64,000 nt of DNA from Entoloma clypeatum (Eukaryota; Basidiomycota; Agaricomycetes; Agaricales; Entolomataceae): contig OY751488.1 of the NCBI GenBank assembly GCA_963565915.1, positions 3,286,001 through 3,350,000 on the forward strand. Direction: 5' to 3'. The notes beneath the pieces were generated by a model that had not been told where the DNA came from, did not search any database, and saw only the letters and a program-made list of their open reading frames with translations. This document shows positions 11,855 through 22,900 of this stretch, in pieces. The translations under genes and the position numbers were made by a program. The stretch's first letter is position 1, and each line of letters begins with the position of its first letter.

Positions 11855-11932
11855 GCTGATATGCCATCATCAAATTTGGTGTGCACAGCCGCAAAATTTT
11901 GTGCAGAAGCAGCATCCGAACAAGCTCTTAGC
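11855..11932 (-). repeat. Right terminal inverted repeat of Harbinger element
   Basis: Reverse complement partner of 8821-8898; ends CGAACAAGCTCTTAG at 11932. Confidence 0.88.
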
Positions 11933-13039
11933 ATTTACAGAGCCCGATGTAGTAGTGCTCCGTACTCTGCAGATGGATCACTCCCATTTTATCCTTCAGA
12001 TTTTATTGACATTTCGGCAACACACAGTGATCTTATATTAATAGTTTTGTGACATGTATAAAAACCTTCATGTACTTTCTCATGAAGCATAGATCCCTCT
12101 CCCTCTCTCTTCACCCTCTGTGTCACTGCTGACACTGATGAGTCCTTCTAGAGAAAAAATGTATTAGAAAAGAGGAAGCCTCTTTCCCTTTTGGTTTATC
12201 ATCAAAAAAGACACAAAGTGTTATATATAGAAAAATTCAAGAAACATATAATGTGTTTTCTAAGTATTTCTTTTAGTAAAACTTTTCATTTTTCCAAGGG
12301 TTTTTTTCAAAGATAAACTTATTCCATTGTTCAAACAATGGATTTAGTTTTTTCTCAAGAAATACTTTAGGATAAACAAAAGGTTTTTTGTCCAAAAATA
12401 TTTGGAAAAGACATAACATGTTTCTTAAAATTTTCCATGCAATATACTTGGTATTTTCTTAAAGATACATCCAAGAGAAAGAGGATTCCTCTTTTATAAT
12501 AGATTTTTCCTCCAGAAAAACTTATTAGTGTCAGGAGTGTGTCCAATCCTGACTGACCAGTCCCTCTGCTTCTCTGGAGATGATCTTGCGACTGCCTGCT
12601 CTGTCCGTAGTCAGTTCACACCTCCACAAGTGGTGACCAAGACAGGGGACTGGTTTTCCATGTCATTGGATCATGTTTTCAGCTTTCCGCCGATTTTATC
12701 CTTCTTGATCTGCAAGGGCGGACTCCTGGACTGATTGCTTTTCTTTTGCGTATGAGGGGCAGACCCTCTCATATCATTGTAAGTTTCTTTTACCTCCATC
12801 ATATGCTGATATACTAGTATTGTGATTATATTTGATCCCAAGACATTATGGCATCTCAATATTTGACACATAGCAAACACAAGTCACCGCCTCTTTCTTT
12901 TGATATTACACCCTTGTCCTCAAGTGACAATTTTGGCACCAAAAATGCCAACTCGCCAACCCAGAAACAACACCAGCAATGATCCCATCATGACTCAAGT
13001 TTCACATCATCCAACACAACCGAAGCCCTCATCAGCAAA
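11933..13039. other. AT-rich intergenic stretch without a recognisable gene
   Basis: Homopolymer-rich, low-complexity sequence (for example 12160-12520 with many TTTTC and AAAAA runs). One 68-codon frame at 12528-12734 has no family features and is not called. No terminal repeats or duplications were found here. Confidence 0.5.
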
Positions 13040-13600
13040 TCAGACCTGTGCTACACAGCACTACATAGTGCTGCATAGCACCATAGTGCTGTAGCATACA
13101 TTGCCAAGTGTGTAGCACTCCATAGCATCAGGGCTTGGCTATGTAGCGCTGTGTAGCATCAGTGCTTTTATTTTTATATTTATATTTATTTATTTATTAT
13201 CAGATTTATTGTGCTGGAGGAACTGAGTTCCTATGGTACACATTACATGCGGACAGGTAGATAAGCAGGCGAGCATGGTGTAGGTGGTGTGTTAAGTCAA
13301 CACTCGGGTTATTTCAGCATGCTCCATGTATTGAACTACAAGCACCACAGAATGCCATGTCCCCCCACTGACTAGGCAGCGGAGAATGAACAGGCTGGCA
13401 TATCCTCCACCGTTTTAGACCACGCTCCCCTGTTAACTCCTGAGAAAGGTGTGGCGTTTCGTGTGTGTGGTGGGTCATGTGGGCAGGCTATAGGTCTGCA
13501 GAGCGGAAAGGGTAGGGGCAACCTCAATGGGTGCCTAAGCATCAGTGCTTCATTATGTAGCATACCTTTCACACTCCATAGATATAGCATCTGTCTTTGT
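13040..13600. repeat. Degenerate TAGCA repeat tract (interrupted by a retroposon)
   Basis: Many scattered copies of TAGCA/TGCTA, often as CATAGCAC or GTAGCAC, spaced irregularly at 13040-13154 and again at 13551-13600. The two parts were one tract before the insertion at 13168-13537. The same kind of tract recurs at 36420-36600 and 48640-48780. Confidence 0.6.
13168..13537 (-). mobile_element. Retroposed (SINE-like) copy with A-rich tail and 13-bp duplication
   Basis: Both sides carry the direct repeat AGCATCAGTGCTT (13155-13167 and 13538-13550). Next to the left copy is a (TTTA)n-rich stretch, which on the - strand is an A-rich 3' tail. The 370-bp body has no open frame of interest. This is the layout left by LINE-driven retroposition of a short RNA. 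No clear A or B box was identified, so its parent RNA is unknown. Confidence 0.65.
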
Positions 13601-13868
13601 AGTTGGCTCCACTGTATTCATGATTTTAGCTGGTATTGCATTAATACAAAGAGAAATGATTAAAACAATTCATTTGTAGGATATATTACACAATTTTAAA
13701 CATATAGTACATCTGTCCCCCATCTCTTCGCACCTCCCCATCCCCCCCTTTCCTTCATGTTCCCTAAAAATGTGGCCGGGTGTGTTGACATGGCACCAGT
13801 CCAGCTCCCTGTCTTGTCTCGGCTCCCATCCATCTTGGCTGATGCCCGCCCGTCTCGCCTGTCATGTC
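13551..13868. other. Spacer with no gene
   Basis: After the end of the TAGCA tract the sequence becomes C-rich (13710-13870) with no open frame or repeat border other than the left target duplication of the following hAT copy. Confidence 0.4.
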
Positions 13869-13876
13869 CCTGCACA

Positions 13877-14374
13877 TAGTGTTTTGAAGTCCAGTCTCAA
13901 AGACCTAGAACTGGACCAGAACCAGACTGGTAAAGACTGGTGAAAGACTGGACTGCAGTCTCAAGTTTCAGATTTTTGAGGATTGACCAGTCTCAGGTTC
14001 TTCAAATTTTGGAAAAAAAGAAGACTGGTTTAACACCAGTCTTCATTTGAGACTCAAAAAATGTAAACTGGTCATGGGTTCACATGGGTTCTTATAGGTT
14101 CACATAGATTTTGTTCATCAAACTTCTAAAAAATGTTCTGGAATGTGTCATAAATGACATTTTGAAACAGTTTTAGTAAATTGGAAAATAACCAGTTTAA
14201 ACCAGTTTGAACCAGTCCTGGTTTACTTTTTTGAGAAAGGAAAGACTGGTTCACCAGTCTTTGACCAGTCCAGTCCTGGTTTTAGTTTTTTGGAATAACC
14301 ACTCAACCAGTCTTGGTTCTAGGTTCTTAATTTTTTGGGCAAAAAACTGGACTGGACTGGACTTTCAAACACTA
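13877..14374. mobile_element. hAT-type non-autonomous element, copy L (left border of inversion)
   Basis: Terminal inverted repeats begin TAGTGTTT(T/G)(G/A)AAGTCCAGTC at each end, and the interior is full of subterminal GACTGG/CCAGTC motifs. There is no coding frame. Other family copies in the window have perfect 8-bp target duplications, as hAT elements do. Here the 8-mers differ: CCTGCACA on the left (13869-13876) and AATCCATG on the right (14375-14382). These match, in reverse complement, the flanks of the copy at 38075-42601, which shows that the two copies exchanged flanks. This copy also lacks the mariner insert and so is the empty-site reference for it. Confidence 0.85.
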
Positions 14375-14689
14375 AATCCATGTTGTCGGAGTCACCCTAA
14401 TACTATGCGTGTGATCCTCCAATGCTCTGACAGGTCCGACATAACGATGAGAATATTATTGAGGTAAACACATATGCCACCTTCAGTAATAAGATCTTGT
14501 AGGATATTGTTCATCATACTCTGAAAGGTTGAAGGGCTATTAGTGAGTCCAAAGAACATTATGAGGGGTTTGAAGAGTCCCTGGTTCATCCAAAAGGCCG
14601 CTTCCATTCATCTCTGGGCTTGATTCAGACATTATTGTAGCCCCATTGGATATCAAGCTTGGTGAAGTATTGAGCATTCTGAAGTTTGT
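14375..14689 (-). pseudogene. Gypsy-C reverse transcriptase, first half (inverted fragment)
   Basis: Reading the - strand from 14689: KLQNAQYFTKLDI, then GYNNV, a stop, GLFKPLIMFFGLTNSPSTFQ, and YLNNILIV in place of the YVDDIL catalytic box (both active-site Asp are lost). It ends at LRQHG with CATGGATT, exactly where the + strand fragment at 42602 begins (HGLYLKPEKCEF). It therefore is the missing N-terminal side of the Gypsy-C pol gene, separated from the rest by a 24-kb inversion. Internal stops and lost Asp residues make it nonfunctional. On its other side it abuts the Gypsy-A LTR at 14690. Confidence 0.82.
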
Positions 14690-15160
14690 TGTTAAGAACT
14701 GATCGACAAAAAATGTCGGAGCTACACTGGACGCATCGGAGGGTCAGAGGGTTGGAGCACGTGCAACGTAGAGGCAAGGACTTGGCTTCAACTTGTGTGT
14801 TGCACCCTCGCTAATACGTCAGTGTCCTTATTTCGGAGGATCAGAGGTCAGACTCAAGTCAAGAGTAGGAAAGAGGACAGGAGGTGTGATGTCGAATCTA
14901 AGTTGATATTCAAACTGAAGCTATTACATGATTCTACATAAGTTTAAATACTATGTCGGAGGACATTTGGCTTCGTCGGAGTTTGATAACGAGTGGCTGT
15001 TAGAGATGTTTAACATAAGTAAAGTGGTTGGATGTAAGTAATGTACATAGTAATGAGATTCATAATAGTAAATGTGCATAATAAGTATTAGTCAAAATGT
15101 CAGAGGTGTCGGAGATGTCGGAATTGGTTGGAAATTGTTGGAGCTGATTGGACTGTAATA
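14690..15160 (-). repeat. Gypsy-A 3' LTR
   Basis: About 471 bp, starting TGTTAAGAACTGATC and ending GGACTGTAATA (TAACA in its partner). It is nearly the same as 35929-36412. On the inner side the - strand has a purine-rich tract (AAGGGGGAAATAC) directly before the LTR, the expected polypurine tract of a 3' LTR in this orientation. Confidence 0.85.
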
Positions 15161-15289
15161 GTATTTCCCCCTTAGGGCTGGACCCATGAGGTCTAAGGTC
15201 CTAGGTGGTCAGTGCATGTGAACTGTGTCATGTGATGTGCTGGTTGAAATACCGTCTGAGGGGTTTGTTCTTCTTGTTCCCCCCATTAT

Positions 15290-16183
15290 CTTTCCGCTTT
15301 GGCTGCCAAGAAGGCTGAGGAGGAGTGGAGAGCAGAGGAAGAGAGGGCTGCGGAGGTGGTGTGGGTAGCAGAGGAGATGCGGATAGGGAGACGCATTGGG
15401 CATTGGAGCAGGCAGCACAGAAGAGGGCCAATGAAGTGGCTGCTGTGCAAGGCGCGTTGAGCAAGGGGTCAGGGGTGCCGCAGGCGGAGAAGAAGAAGAG
15501 GGCAACGAAGAAGAGGAAGGTGGAGGAGGTGACGGCGACGGTCAGAGAGGGGTCGGGAGTTGGGGTCGGACTTGGCACCTGCGAAAGGTGCATTATGAAG
15601 GGCGTTGAGTGGGAACACGACCAGTGAGTTCTTCATTGGTTTGTCTTTTCTGTTTTAACCTTTTTGTTTTAGGAATAAGTCGTCCTGCAAGGGTTGCATT
15701 AAAGACAAGAAGAAGTGCGAGGTCGGGGTGTCAGAGGAAAAATCAGAGGTCAAGGAGGTTAAGAGGGTGGTGAAGGTTAATAAGGGAAAGAAGAAGGCAT
15801 TGGAGGTACTGTCGGAGGAGGGGTCAGAGGTCACCATCTTGGGTGTCCTCAAGATGATATTGGCAGAGACGAGGCAGGTGAGGCGACTGCTGACAGCAGT
15901 TGAAGACTCAGTGAACACTGAGTACCAGCCCAAGTCGCCAGAGTCGGAGATGGATATGGCGGAGGAAACACACAAGTTGAGGCTGGAGAGGAGGATCATG
16001 AGGAGGATTGGGAAGGATATTGTGAATAGGAAGAGGTTGGAGTTGCCGGAGCTGTCAGATGACTCCAATATGTCAATTTCAGAGCCGTCGGAGAAAGCAG
16101 AGTTGGACAAGGGGGAGTTGGACAAGGAGGAGTTGGACAAGGAGGAGGGTCCATCAAACAAGAAACAATGTACTAAGTGTTGA
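15290..16183 (+). CDS. Gypsy-A accessory gene antisense to pol: Cys-cluster (zinc-binding-like) protein
   Basis: This gene runs opposite to pol, between the pol stop and the 3' LTR. An Ala/Glu/Arg-rich helical part (AAKKAEEEWRAEEERAAE, then after a frame change near 15390 ETHWALEQAAQKRANEVAAV) leads to basic KKKRATKKRKVEE. The Cys cluster follows: GTCERCIMKGVEWEHDQ, an intron at about 15625-15672 (acceptor TTTTAG), then SSCKGCIKDKKKCEV. Spacing C-x2-C ... C-x2-C-x6-C resembles fungal zinc clusters. The rest is acidic and ends GPSNKKQCTK. The natural stop TAG lay just past the Gypsy-B insertion site; the present stop at 16181-16183 is inside the LTR. Similar Cys-rich ORFs are, to my memory, common in mushroom Gypsy elements, but their role is unknown. 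One frameshift suggests this copy is broken. Confidence 0.6.
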
Positions 16184-16475
16184 GGCGACGCTAAGTCAAA
16201 CGATGTCGCGAGCCCAAACTTAGGAACTTAGAATGAGGAACATGGAAAGATGAGGAAGGGGCTGTATTGCCAAGAGACCCAGCGGGAATCTCAAGAGAAC
16301 AAGCTATTGAATACAAGTGAAAGTACCCTACTTATATATGTAAATACTATGAGGCTGTGTTGAGGCAGCGTCATGCTGCGCAATTGATAAGATGTTCTCA
16401 AGTACAATATGATGTAGATAAGATAAGATTGAAATAAGATGAGATAAAGTGAAAAGTGAAAATACGATCATAACA
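16178..16475 (-). repeat. Gypsy-B 3' LTR
   Basis: 298 bp, TGTTGAGGCG to GATCATAACA, with a TATATA-like motif near 16332. Flanked on its outer side by CTAAG (16173-16177), the same 5-mer as at 29753-29757. On the inner side the - strand has a purine tract AGAAAGGGGGTAATG. It contains about 30 bp (near 16345-16372) that the partner LTR lacks. Confidence 0.9.
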
Positions 16476-16486
16476 TTACCCCCTTT

Positions 16487-18007
16487 CTAGATCTTGACTT
16501 CCAGGTGAGATATGATGTCGTCCGGGGTGTCCGTGAAATTCTCATATGGTTTAAATTTTAATCCTTCAAAGATGTTTGCGCGTAAGCGCCGGGGTGCATT
16601 CAGGTTTAATTTAAAGAAGTCCTCCACCACTTCCTTGGCATGTTCCAGGTGATCCTTGGGTTTCCACGTGTTGTGGTCTGGAGTCAGACCTTCCCATTGC
16701 ACTAAATATTCCAGCTTTCCTCTCTTCAACCTTGAGTCAATAACTTAAGCGACATCGTACTCCTCTTCGCCATTGATAACTATGGGATTTGGTGCTTGCA
16801 CCCTTTGCAATTTAAATAGTGGTTCCTTAAATAATTGGACCCATGATACATTGATAACCGGGTGGATTTTCCATGACTTTGGCAATTTAAGTTCCACAGC
16901 ATGTGACGAAATGATTTTGGTTATGGTATAGGGTCCAATCCATCGTTTGGCAAGTTTCTTTAAGGGTCGGTTCAACTTCAGGTCTTTAGTCGATAACCAA
17001 ACTTTGTCGCCAACTTTGTAAACTGGTGCATCACCCCGTTTCAGGTTCGCATACCGTTCCATCTCTTCTCATGCTTTTACTAGCGCCACTTCTGCCTCCT
17101 CATGAATCTTCTTCATTCACTCTGTGAATTCTTTTGCCAGTTCTGACTTTTCTGCCCTCCAAGGTTCTACACCCATCCTAGGGTTGAATCCATAGTTTAC
17201 ATAGAACAGCGAAAACTGAGTTGCTGTGTGTATCTTATTATTGTAGGCGAACCCTGCGCTTGCCATCCATTCAGGCCAATCCGTTTTCTGATGGGAAATA
17301 AATGATCTCAGATACTGTTCCAACTCCTGGTTGATCCATTCCATTTGTCCATCTGTTTGTGGATGGTATGCCATTGATAATTTAGTTGTAATCCCCAGGA
17401 TCTTGTTTAGTTCTTTCATAAAAGTTGCCGCAAATTGCGGTCCTCAATCTGACATCAACGTTTCTGGTAATCCATGAAGTTTCCAGACTTCGTCCTGATA
17501 TAGTTTAGCTAATCCCTCGGCTGAGACTTCGTCACATGTTTTGATGAAGTGTGCTTGTTTTGTAGATCTACAAGCAACCACTAATACAGTGTTATATCCC
17601 TGGGCTTCTGGGAGTCCTACAATAAAGTCCGCAGTGATGTGTTTCCATGGTCCAGCATGTTCTGTGTTTGCTTTTAATTTACCGGCTAATGGTAGAGGCA
17701 CATTCTTTGATCGTTGACATTTGTCGCAGCCCTCAATGTAAGCTTTGACCATGTTTGTGATTCCGGGCCACCAATATTACACGTAACTAATTCCAGGGTT
17801 TTCCATTGACCCAGATGTCCAGCAACTGGATTGTTGTGATATAATTTAATAATTTCCACCCTGAGTTCCTGATCCTTTGGAACGTAAACCTTTCCTCTGT
17901 GCAACCATAAACCCTGCTCCTCATGCCATCCCTCTGCTCATAATGTTTTTGTGTTTGTTTTCTTTAATTCTTCCACCGCTTTGAGCACTTGCTCATCAAA
18001 CTCTTTT
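16487..18007 (-). pseudogene. Gypsy-B integrase C-terminal part and chromodomain
   Basis: - strand reading from 18007: part of the zinc-finger region (HNNPVAGHLGQWKTLELV, then YIEGCDKCQRSK, a HHCC-type end). The catalytic core follows (HITADFIVGLPEAQGYNTVL with the first Asp, then MSD, YHPQTDGQMEWINQELEQYL with the usual Glu region), a GPY-type segment (RWIGPYTITKI) and a chromodomain (LEYLVQWEGLTPDHNTWKP). Broken by a stop after DGRLSM-type sequence near 17444, by TAA before VIDSRLKRGK at 16743, and by the LINE on its N-terminal side. The halves of the disrupted codon region match across the LINE target duplication. Confidence 0.85.
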
Positions 18008-18041
18008 GCATCCCTGACGTGTCCAGGGCAGCAACATCTCT

Positions 18042-19952
18042 ATGGGATCCGCTGGGTCTGTTACCCCCCGCCCTGCATCCCCCACCTCAGACGACTCCGA
18101 TAGCTCGGAACGCCCTCCCCCCCCTGCCCCTGCTGACCGCTCTGACGCTCCCATGATCGTCGATGCCCCCAGCATGCCGGACACCCTAGGCTACAATAGC
18201 GAACTTGCAGGCCCCTGCATGTTGCAAGGCTCCGCGGACACGTTGTCGTCCGACTTCAACGCCGCCCTCGCTTCCGTTGCCTCCGTACGAGACCTGGTCA
18301 CTTGGACCGCATCTCAACGCCGGTCTATTGACCAATCCACTGCAGACCAGCTCTGCACCGCTACAGCCTCCCTCATCCACACTCTTGCGGATGTCGGAGC
18401 GCTCACCGAATATGCCGAAGGGGATGACCCCTCCGGCGTTCGTCTCACTGGATTGGGCGTCTTAATCGATCGCCTCGTCAAGATCCCTGGGGTGTCGGCG
18501 TTCACGTCGGCCCCCGAAAACATCGTCGCGGCAAAGGACCCCAAACCTCCGCCGCCCAAGAAGAAGCTGCCTTCCTTCCCGAAGACAGCCAAACCCACTC
18601 CCCGCATGTCCGCGTCAGCTGGAGCGTCCGGCCGCCTCGCTCGCGAGAAGGCCAAGCTCCTATCCCGCCCCGTCCCCTCGCCCCCGGCGAAGCGACAACC
18701 CTCCGGCCTTGCAGGCTCAGCGTGGGCTCCCCCGCCTGCTGTTGTTGCTGCAGCCCAACCCTGGTCCACTGCGTCGAAAAAACGCAAATCCGCTGCTGAG
18801 TCGCAGCAGGAAACCTTGGTCGCCATGGCCAAGACGTTCCCTGCCACCACTACCATTGCCCTACAGCAAGCCACGGCTGCTATTAGGCCTACCTCTCCTT
18901 CTGCTTCCCAGGCCCGCCGAAAGAAGCAGAAGCGGTTTACCACGTCAGGACGGTCTCGCAAATCCGTCTCCGTTTACACCTCCCCCCCCTTTCCCTGGGC
19001 GGTGGAGACTATCTTCACCCAGATCAACGGGCATCTGGGCAACGCAAAGAGGACGATCCGCGTCACTTCTGTTGAGTCAAATCGGGGGGGTCTCTCCCTG
19101 GCGACCGACGAAGTCCCCGACGAGGATGACCTCAAAGTTTTCAAAGCCCTTTTCGAGTCCAAGCTTGCCGCTAGCGCTCATTCGGCCCCTGACACTGACC
19201 TCCGTGTGGAAGTACCCACCTCCAAATCGAGTCTCAAAATCTGTGACTTCCCGTACTACGGGCTCACTCCGCAACGCGACCCGAAATCCGGCCGCCTCGT
19301 TCCCCTCTCGGAGAGCCAGGTCGCCGACATTATGTCGTCTGCTCCCTTCGCCCGCGAGTTCTCCTACTACGAGAACTCGAAGCCCCGCCTCGCCAGAAAC
19401 TCCCCGTCGTCTAGCACCGGGACCATCTGGTTCGACATCGAAGACTCCAAAGGGGGTCTGGTTCTCAAGAACTTAGCCGGAAAGACCTTCATGTATGGTC
19501 CTTACCGACTCGTCCTAAACCCCGCCGAGAAGCACGTTGGAGTGCCTCAATGCAACCGCTGCTGGCGATTTGGCCATCCGTCTAACGCTCGGATCTGCCC
19601 TCTCAAGAGCAAACTCTGCCCTATCTGCGGTGAACCCCACACCGTAGAATTCCATCGAGCCCTCGCCTCCTGCTGCCGCGGGAACGCCAAGGCAAACCCC
19701 CCAGTCCTCCCCACCCCCGATGGCAAAGACTGCGAACATGCAGGGCGCTGCATCAACTGCAAAGGTAGCCACCGCGCAGACGATCGCGTATGCAAATACT
19801 GGAAAAGCCGATTCAACCCTGATTGGATCTGGCGCCGATACCAAGAAGCAAACGTAAGTGCGGACTTCACCCACTTCTTTGAATCTAACCCCCCGCCTCG
19901 TCTAGCTGACCGAGACAATAGCCGCATTCAATCAAACGTAGTCATATGTTAG
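18042..19952 (+). CDS. LINE ORF1, RNA-binding zinc-knuckle protein (N-terminus truncated)
   Basis: Gag-like protein of the LINE, expected to bind element RNA and form the RNP. 636 codons are open from the first ATG left in this copy. The N-terminal half is Pro/Ser/Ala-rich and then basic (RRKKQKRFTTSGRSRKS). The middle is a folded region (PWAVETIFTQINGHLGNAKR, then FDIEDSKGGLVLKNLAGKTF). The C-terminal part has three Cys/His knuckles around residues 500-600: CNRCWRFGHPSNARIC, CPICGEPHTVEFH and CINCKGSHRADDRVC, ending with a W/R-rich segment. The true start is probably upstream and lost by truncation, so the present start is a fallback. Its stop overlaps the ORF2 start within ATGTTAG. Confidence 0.88.
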   Translation: MGSAGSVTPRPASPTSDDSDSSERPPPPAPADRSDAPMIVDAPSMPDTLGYNSELAGPCMLQGSADTLSSDFNAALASVASVRDLVTWTASQRRSIDQSTADQLCTATASLIHTLADVGALTEYAEGDDPSGVRLTGLGVLIDRLVKIPGVSAFTSAPENIVAAKDPKPPPPKKKLPSFPKTAKPTPRMSASAGASGRLAREKAKLLSRPVPSPPAKRQPSGLAGSAWAPPPAVVAAAQPWSTASKKRKSAAESQQETLVAMAKTFPATTTIALQQATAAIRPTSPSASQARRKKQKRFTTSGRSRKSVSVYTSPPFPWAVETIFTQINGHLGNAKRTIRVTSVESNRGGLSLATDEVPDEDDLKVFKALFESKLAASAHSAPDTDLRVEVPTSKSSLKICDFPYYGLTPQRDPKSGRLVPLSESQVADIMSSAPFAREFSYYENSKPRLARNSPSSSTGTIWFDIEDSKGGLVLKNLAGKTFMYGPYRLVLNPAEKHVGVPQCNRCWRFGHPSNARICPLKSKLCPICGEPHTVEFHRALASCCRGNAKANPPVLPTPDGKDCEHAGRCINCKGSHRADDRVCKYWKSRFNPDWIWRRYQEANVSADFTHFFESNPPPRLADRDNSRIQSNVVIC

Positions 19953-22900
19953 GTACAACTATGAATAAATTTGAGGGTTTGCGAATTCGCTCCCAGAACG
20001 TCTACCGAAAGAGCGTTCTCCTGTCAACTATGTTAGAGAGTCAGAAAGACAACCTCGACATAATCTTCGTACAAGAGCCCCCCTGGGCTACCATTCGACA
20101 CGTCGCGTCCATGACGAGAAAGGACGGTGAGCCCCTCGTGGGTCCGCCGAACCACCCGGACTGGATGTGCCTCCACCACTCGGAGCCTGTCCTTGACCCA
20201 GATAACCTGGATGAGGACCTTCGCCCCCGCGCCATAGTTTATGTTCATAGACGGCGTACCGCTATGAAACCCAAACTTCGCTCAGACATCGTTCGCCACC
20301 GAGATGTCAACCTTATTACGTTGTCTGTCCCCGAGGGCCAGATCAACCTAATTAATGCCTACTCGGATACGCAGGGCACTGCTATACGTATCCTTGCCAC
20401 CCTTGGTACATCCCTTCCTCCTATTCGGTACATAGGTGGTGATTTTAATTGCCCCTCGCCGCTATGGGACCCAGAAGTGACACGCCACAACCACAATGCG
20501 TCTCTCCTCTCAGACTTCGCATTCGCTCATGGTCTTGTTCATCATAGGACTGGGTTCACCCACTTCCCTAAGAATAACAATGCCCCATCCATCATCGACC
20601 TGGTCTTCCTCCCTAACACGGACAAGGACTCGATCATCAAACTTGGGAGCCCTGACGAGTCGGACCACCGCTCGATCATCACCCTCCTCAGATCCCCCCT
20701 CATTAACGTGAAGGAACGCTACCGTATAGTGCCGGACTCGGAAGAGGAAACTCATTTCCTATCCGCACTCACGGATTCCATCTCCTCCATCCCTATTCCG
20801 GCCACGGCCACTAGGGAGGACATCACGAGTATTACTCAAAAGGTTCAGGAGCTCGTCCTGGCCGCGTGGACCGAATTCTCCCGCTCTCCCCGGAACTCGT
20901 TCCGGTCGAAGGGTTGGTGGGATAAGGACTGCAAGGCAGGGTGGCGCACCTATTCCAATTCGGGTAAAACAGACCAAGACTGGCGCGTTATGCATAAAAT
21001 CATACGCACTGCTAAGTGGAACTTTTTCGACAAGAAGATCGACGAAGTCTCCAACAAAAATAAGCGTCCTTGGGACCTTACTTCCTGGGTCGGCCCACGA
21101 AAGAACGCCTCTCCTGAGGCCATTATTTTTGAAGGCGAGACCTGCACCACCACTGCTGAGACCTGTGACGCCTTTCACAAGTCCTTCCAGTCCGCAGAAG
21201 CTCGACCCGTCGATCCCGACAGGCTGCGCAGCACCCTAGAACCTCAGCCCAAAAGGGACTGGGTTCCATTCACTTCGCAAGAGGTCCTCCAGGCCCTGGC
21301 CGGTTGTTCTAGCCGGTCAGCCCCTGGTCCCGACCATCTTACGTGGACTCATCTTAAGTGCCTAATAGCACATAAACAAATCTTGAAGTTGTTCGTCTGG
21401 ACCCTGAACGCCTGCCTCTCGGCAGGGTTTTGGCCTGACGCCTTCAAAATCTCAACGACCGTCATTATTCCTAAACCAAATAAGCCGGCGTACGACGTTC
21501 CCAAAGCATTTCGACCCATCGTGCTCCTAAACACCCTGGGCAAACTCTTTGAGAAAGCTATAGCTAACAGACTCCAGTGGGAACTAGCCCGCCATGGTCT
21601 GCTGCACCCAGGTCAATTCGGGGGGGTTCGTCAGAACTCCACCGAAGACGCCGGACAATTCCTTACCCACCTCATCCGTGCAGGATGGGCGAGGAAACTC
21701 AAGACAAGCGTTGTCGCCATCGACTTGGCCCAATACTTTCCCTCTCTTAACCACTCGGTTATAGCGCTCATACTAGATAGGATGGGATTTCCCGACACTG
21801 TCGTGGACTTCTTTTCAAATTACCTAGTAGGGAGACAGACTCAATACGCCTGGGAGGACGACCTCTCAGACCTCTTCTCTGTTGACATTGGCGTAGGCCA
21901 GGGCTCTGCCCTCTCCCCTGTGCTATCGTCCATCTATCTCGCCCCGCTGATGTACGCATTTCAAACCGAACAATCGCAGGCCACCCTCATTTCATACGTC
22001 GACGACGGGACCATCATAGTCCAATCCGAGACGTGGAAGGAAAACCTTGCCAAATTAAAAAAAGCATACAAATGTCTGTTTGAGCTGACCACAGCCCTCG
22101 GGCTTGTCCTCGAGCACTCTAAATCGGAGGCGTTCCATTTTTCCAGGAAGAATGGCGACGATAACCCCCCGGTTGACCTCGGATTCGCGCCCTTCACCGG
22201 CGACTCCCCCCTCGTCCCCAAGACCTTCTGGAGGTACTTGGGCTTCTTCTTCGACCGCAAGCTACTCTTTACTGAGCACGCGAAACGGTATGCCACTAAG
22301 GCCTTCTCAGCAACGGGAGCCTTACTATCCCTGGGTAACTCAGTCCGTGGACTCACTCCCAAACACAAACGCACCCTGTACCGATCATGCATTTTGCCGA
22401 TCGCGCTATACGGTGCTAATCTTTGGAACTTCGACGGTGCCCGTAACAAGGGTGTCGTCAAGTCTATCTCCAAAGTCCAAAGACGCGCAGCGTTATGGAT
22501 TCTGGGAGCCTTCCGTACCACCCCCACAGGGGCGGTCGAAGCACTTGCCGGCCTGCCTCCGGTGCACTTGCACCTCAAGAAGCTCTCCTGCAGAAACCGT
22601 GTCCGCATGCACTCCCTTGCACCCAGACACATGACCGTCATGGTATGCGACGAGGATGACCCCTCCAAGCGCCCGTGGTACTCCCCGGAATTTATGTACA
22701 ACCTTAAATCCCCCCTCGTTGATATCTGGGCATACCGTGCAAATGTGACTGTCCCCCTATCGCCCTTTAATAACTACAACGAACCAGGGAAACGCGTCCT
22801 CGACCGATTCCCTGAACGCGTAATTCACGACATCACCCTTATCCGCGGCAAGACCGCTAAGGACCGTGCCGAAGCCAGAAAGACGCGTCTCATCACCCTT

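Larger units (their letters stand above)
8821..11932 (+). mobile_element. PIF/Harbinger DNA transposon, apparently complete
   Basis: A 3.1-kb element bounded by terminal inverted repeats of about 78 bp (starting CTAAGAGCTYGTTCGGATGC on both sides read inward). It carries the usual two genes of this superfamily arranged tail to tail: a DDE transposase on the + strand and a Myb/SANT-like gene on the - strand. A clean 3-bp target duplication could not be fixed: bases next to the repeats are GTTA on the left and CATT on the right, so either the border is off by a few bases or one flank has changed. Confidence 0.85.

Noticed and set aside
8817..11936. 3-bp TWA target duplication of the Harbinger element
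   Set aside because: TAA on one side and TTA on the other are part of the inverted repeat, not a direct duplication; the bases outside do not match.
12528..12734. 68-codon frame in AT-rich spacer
   Set aside because: No motif, no splice context and low-complexity surroundings.
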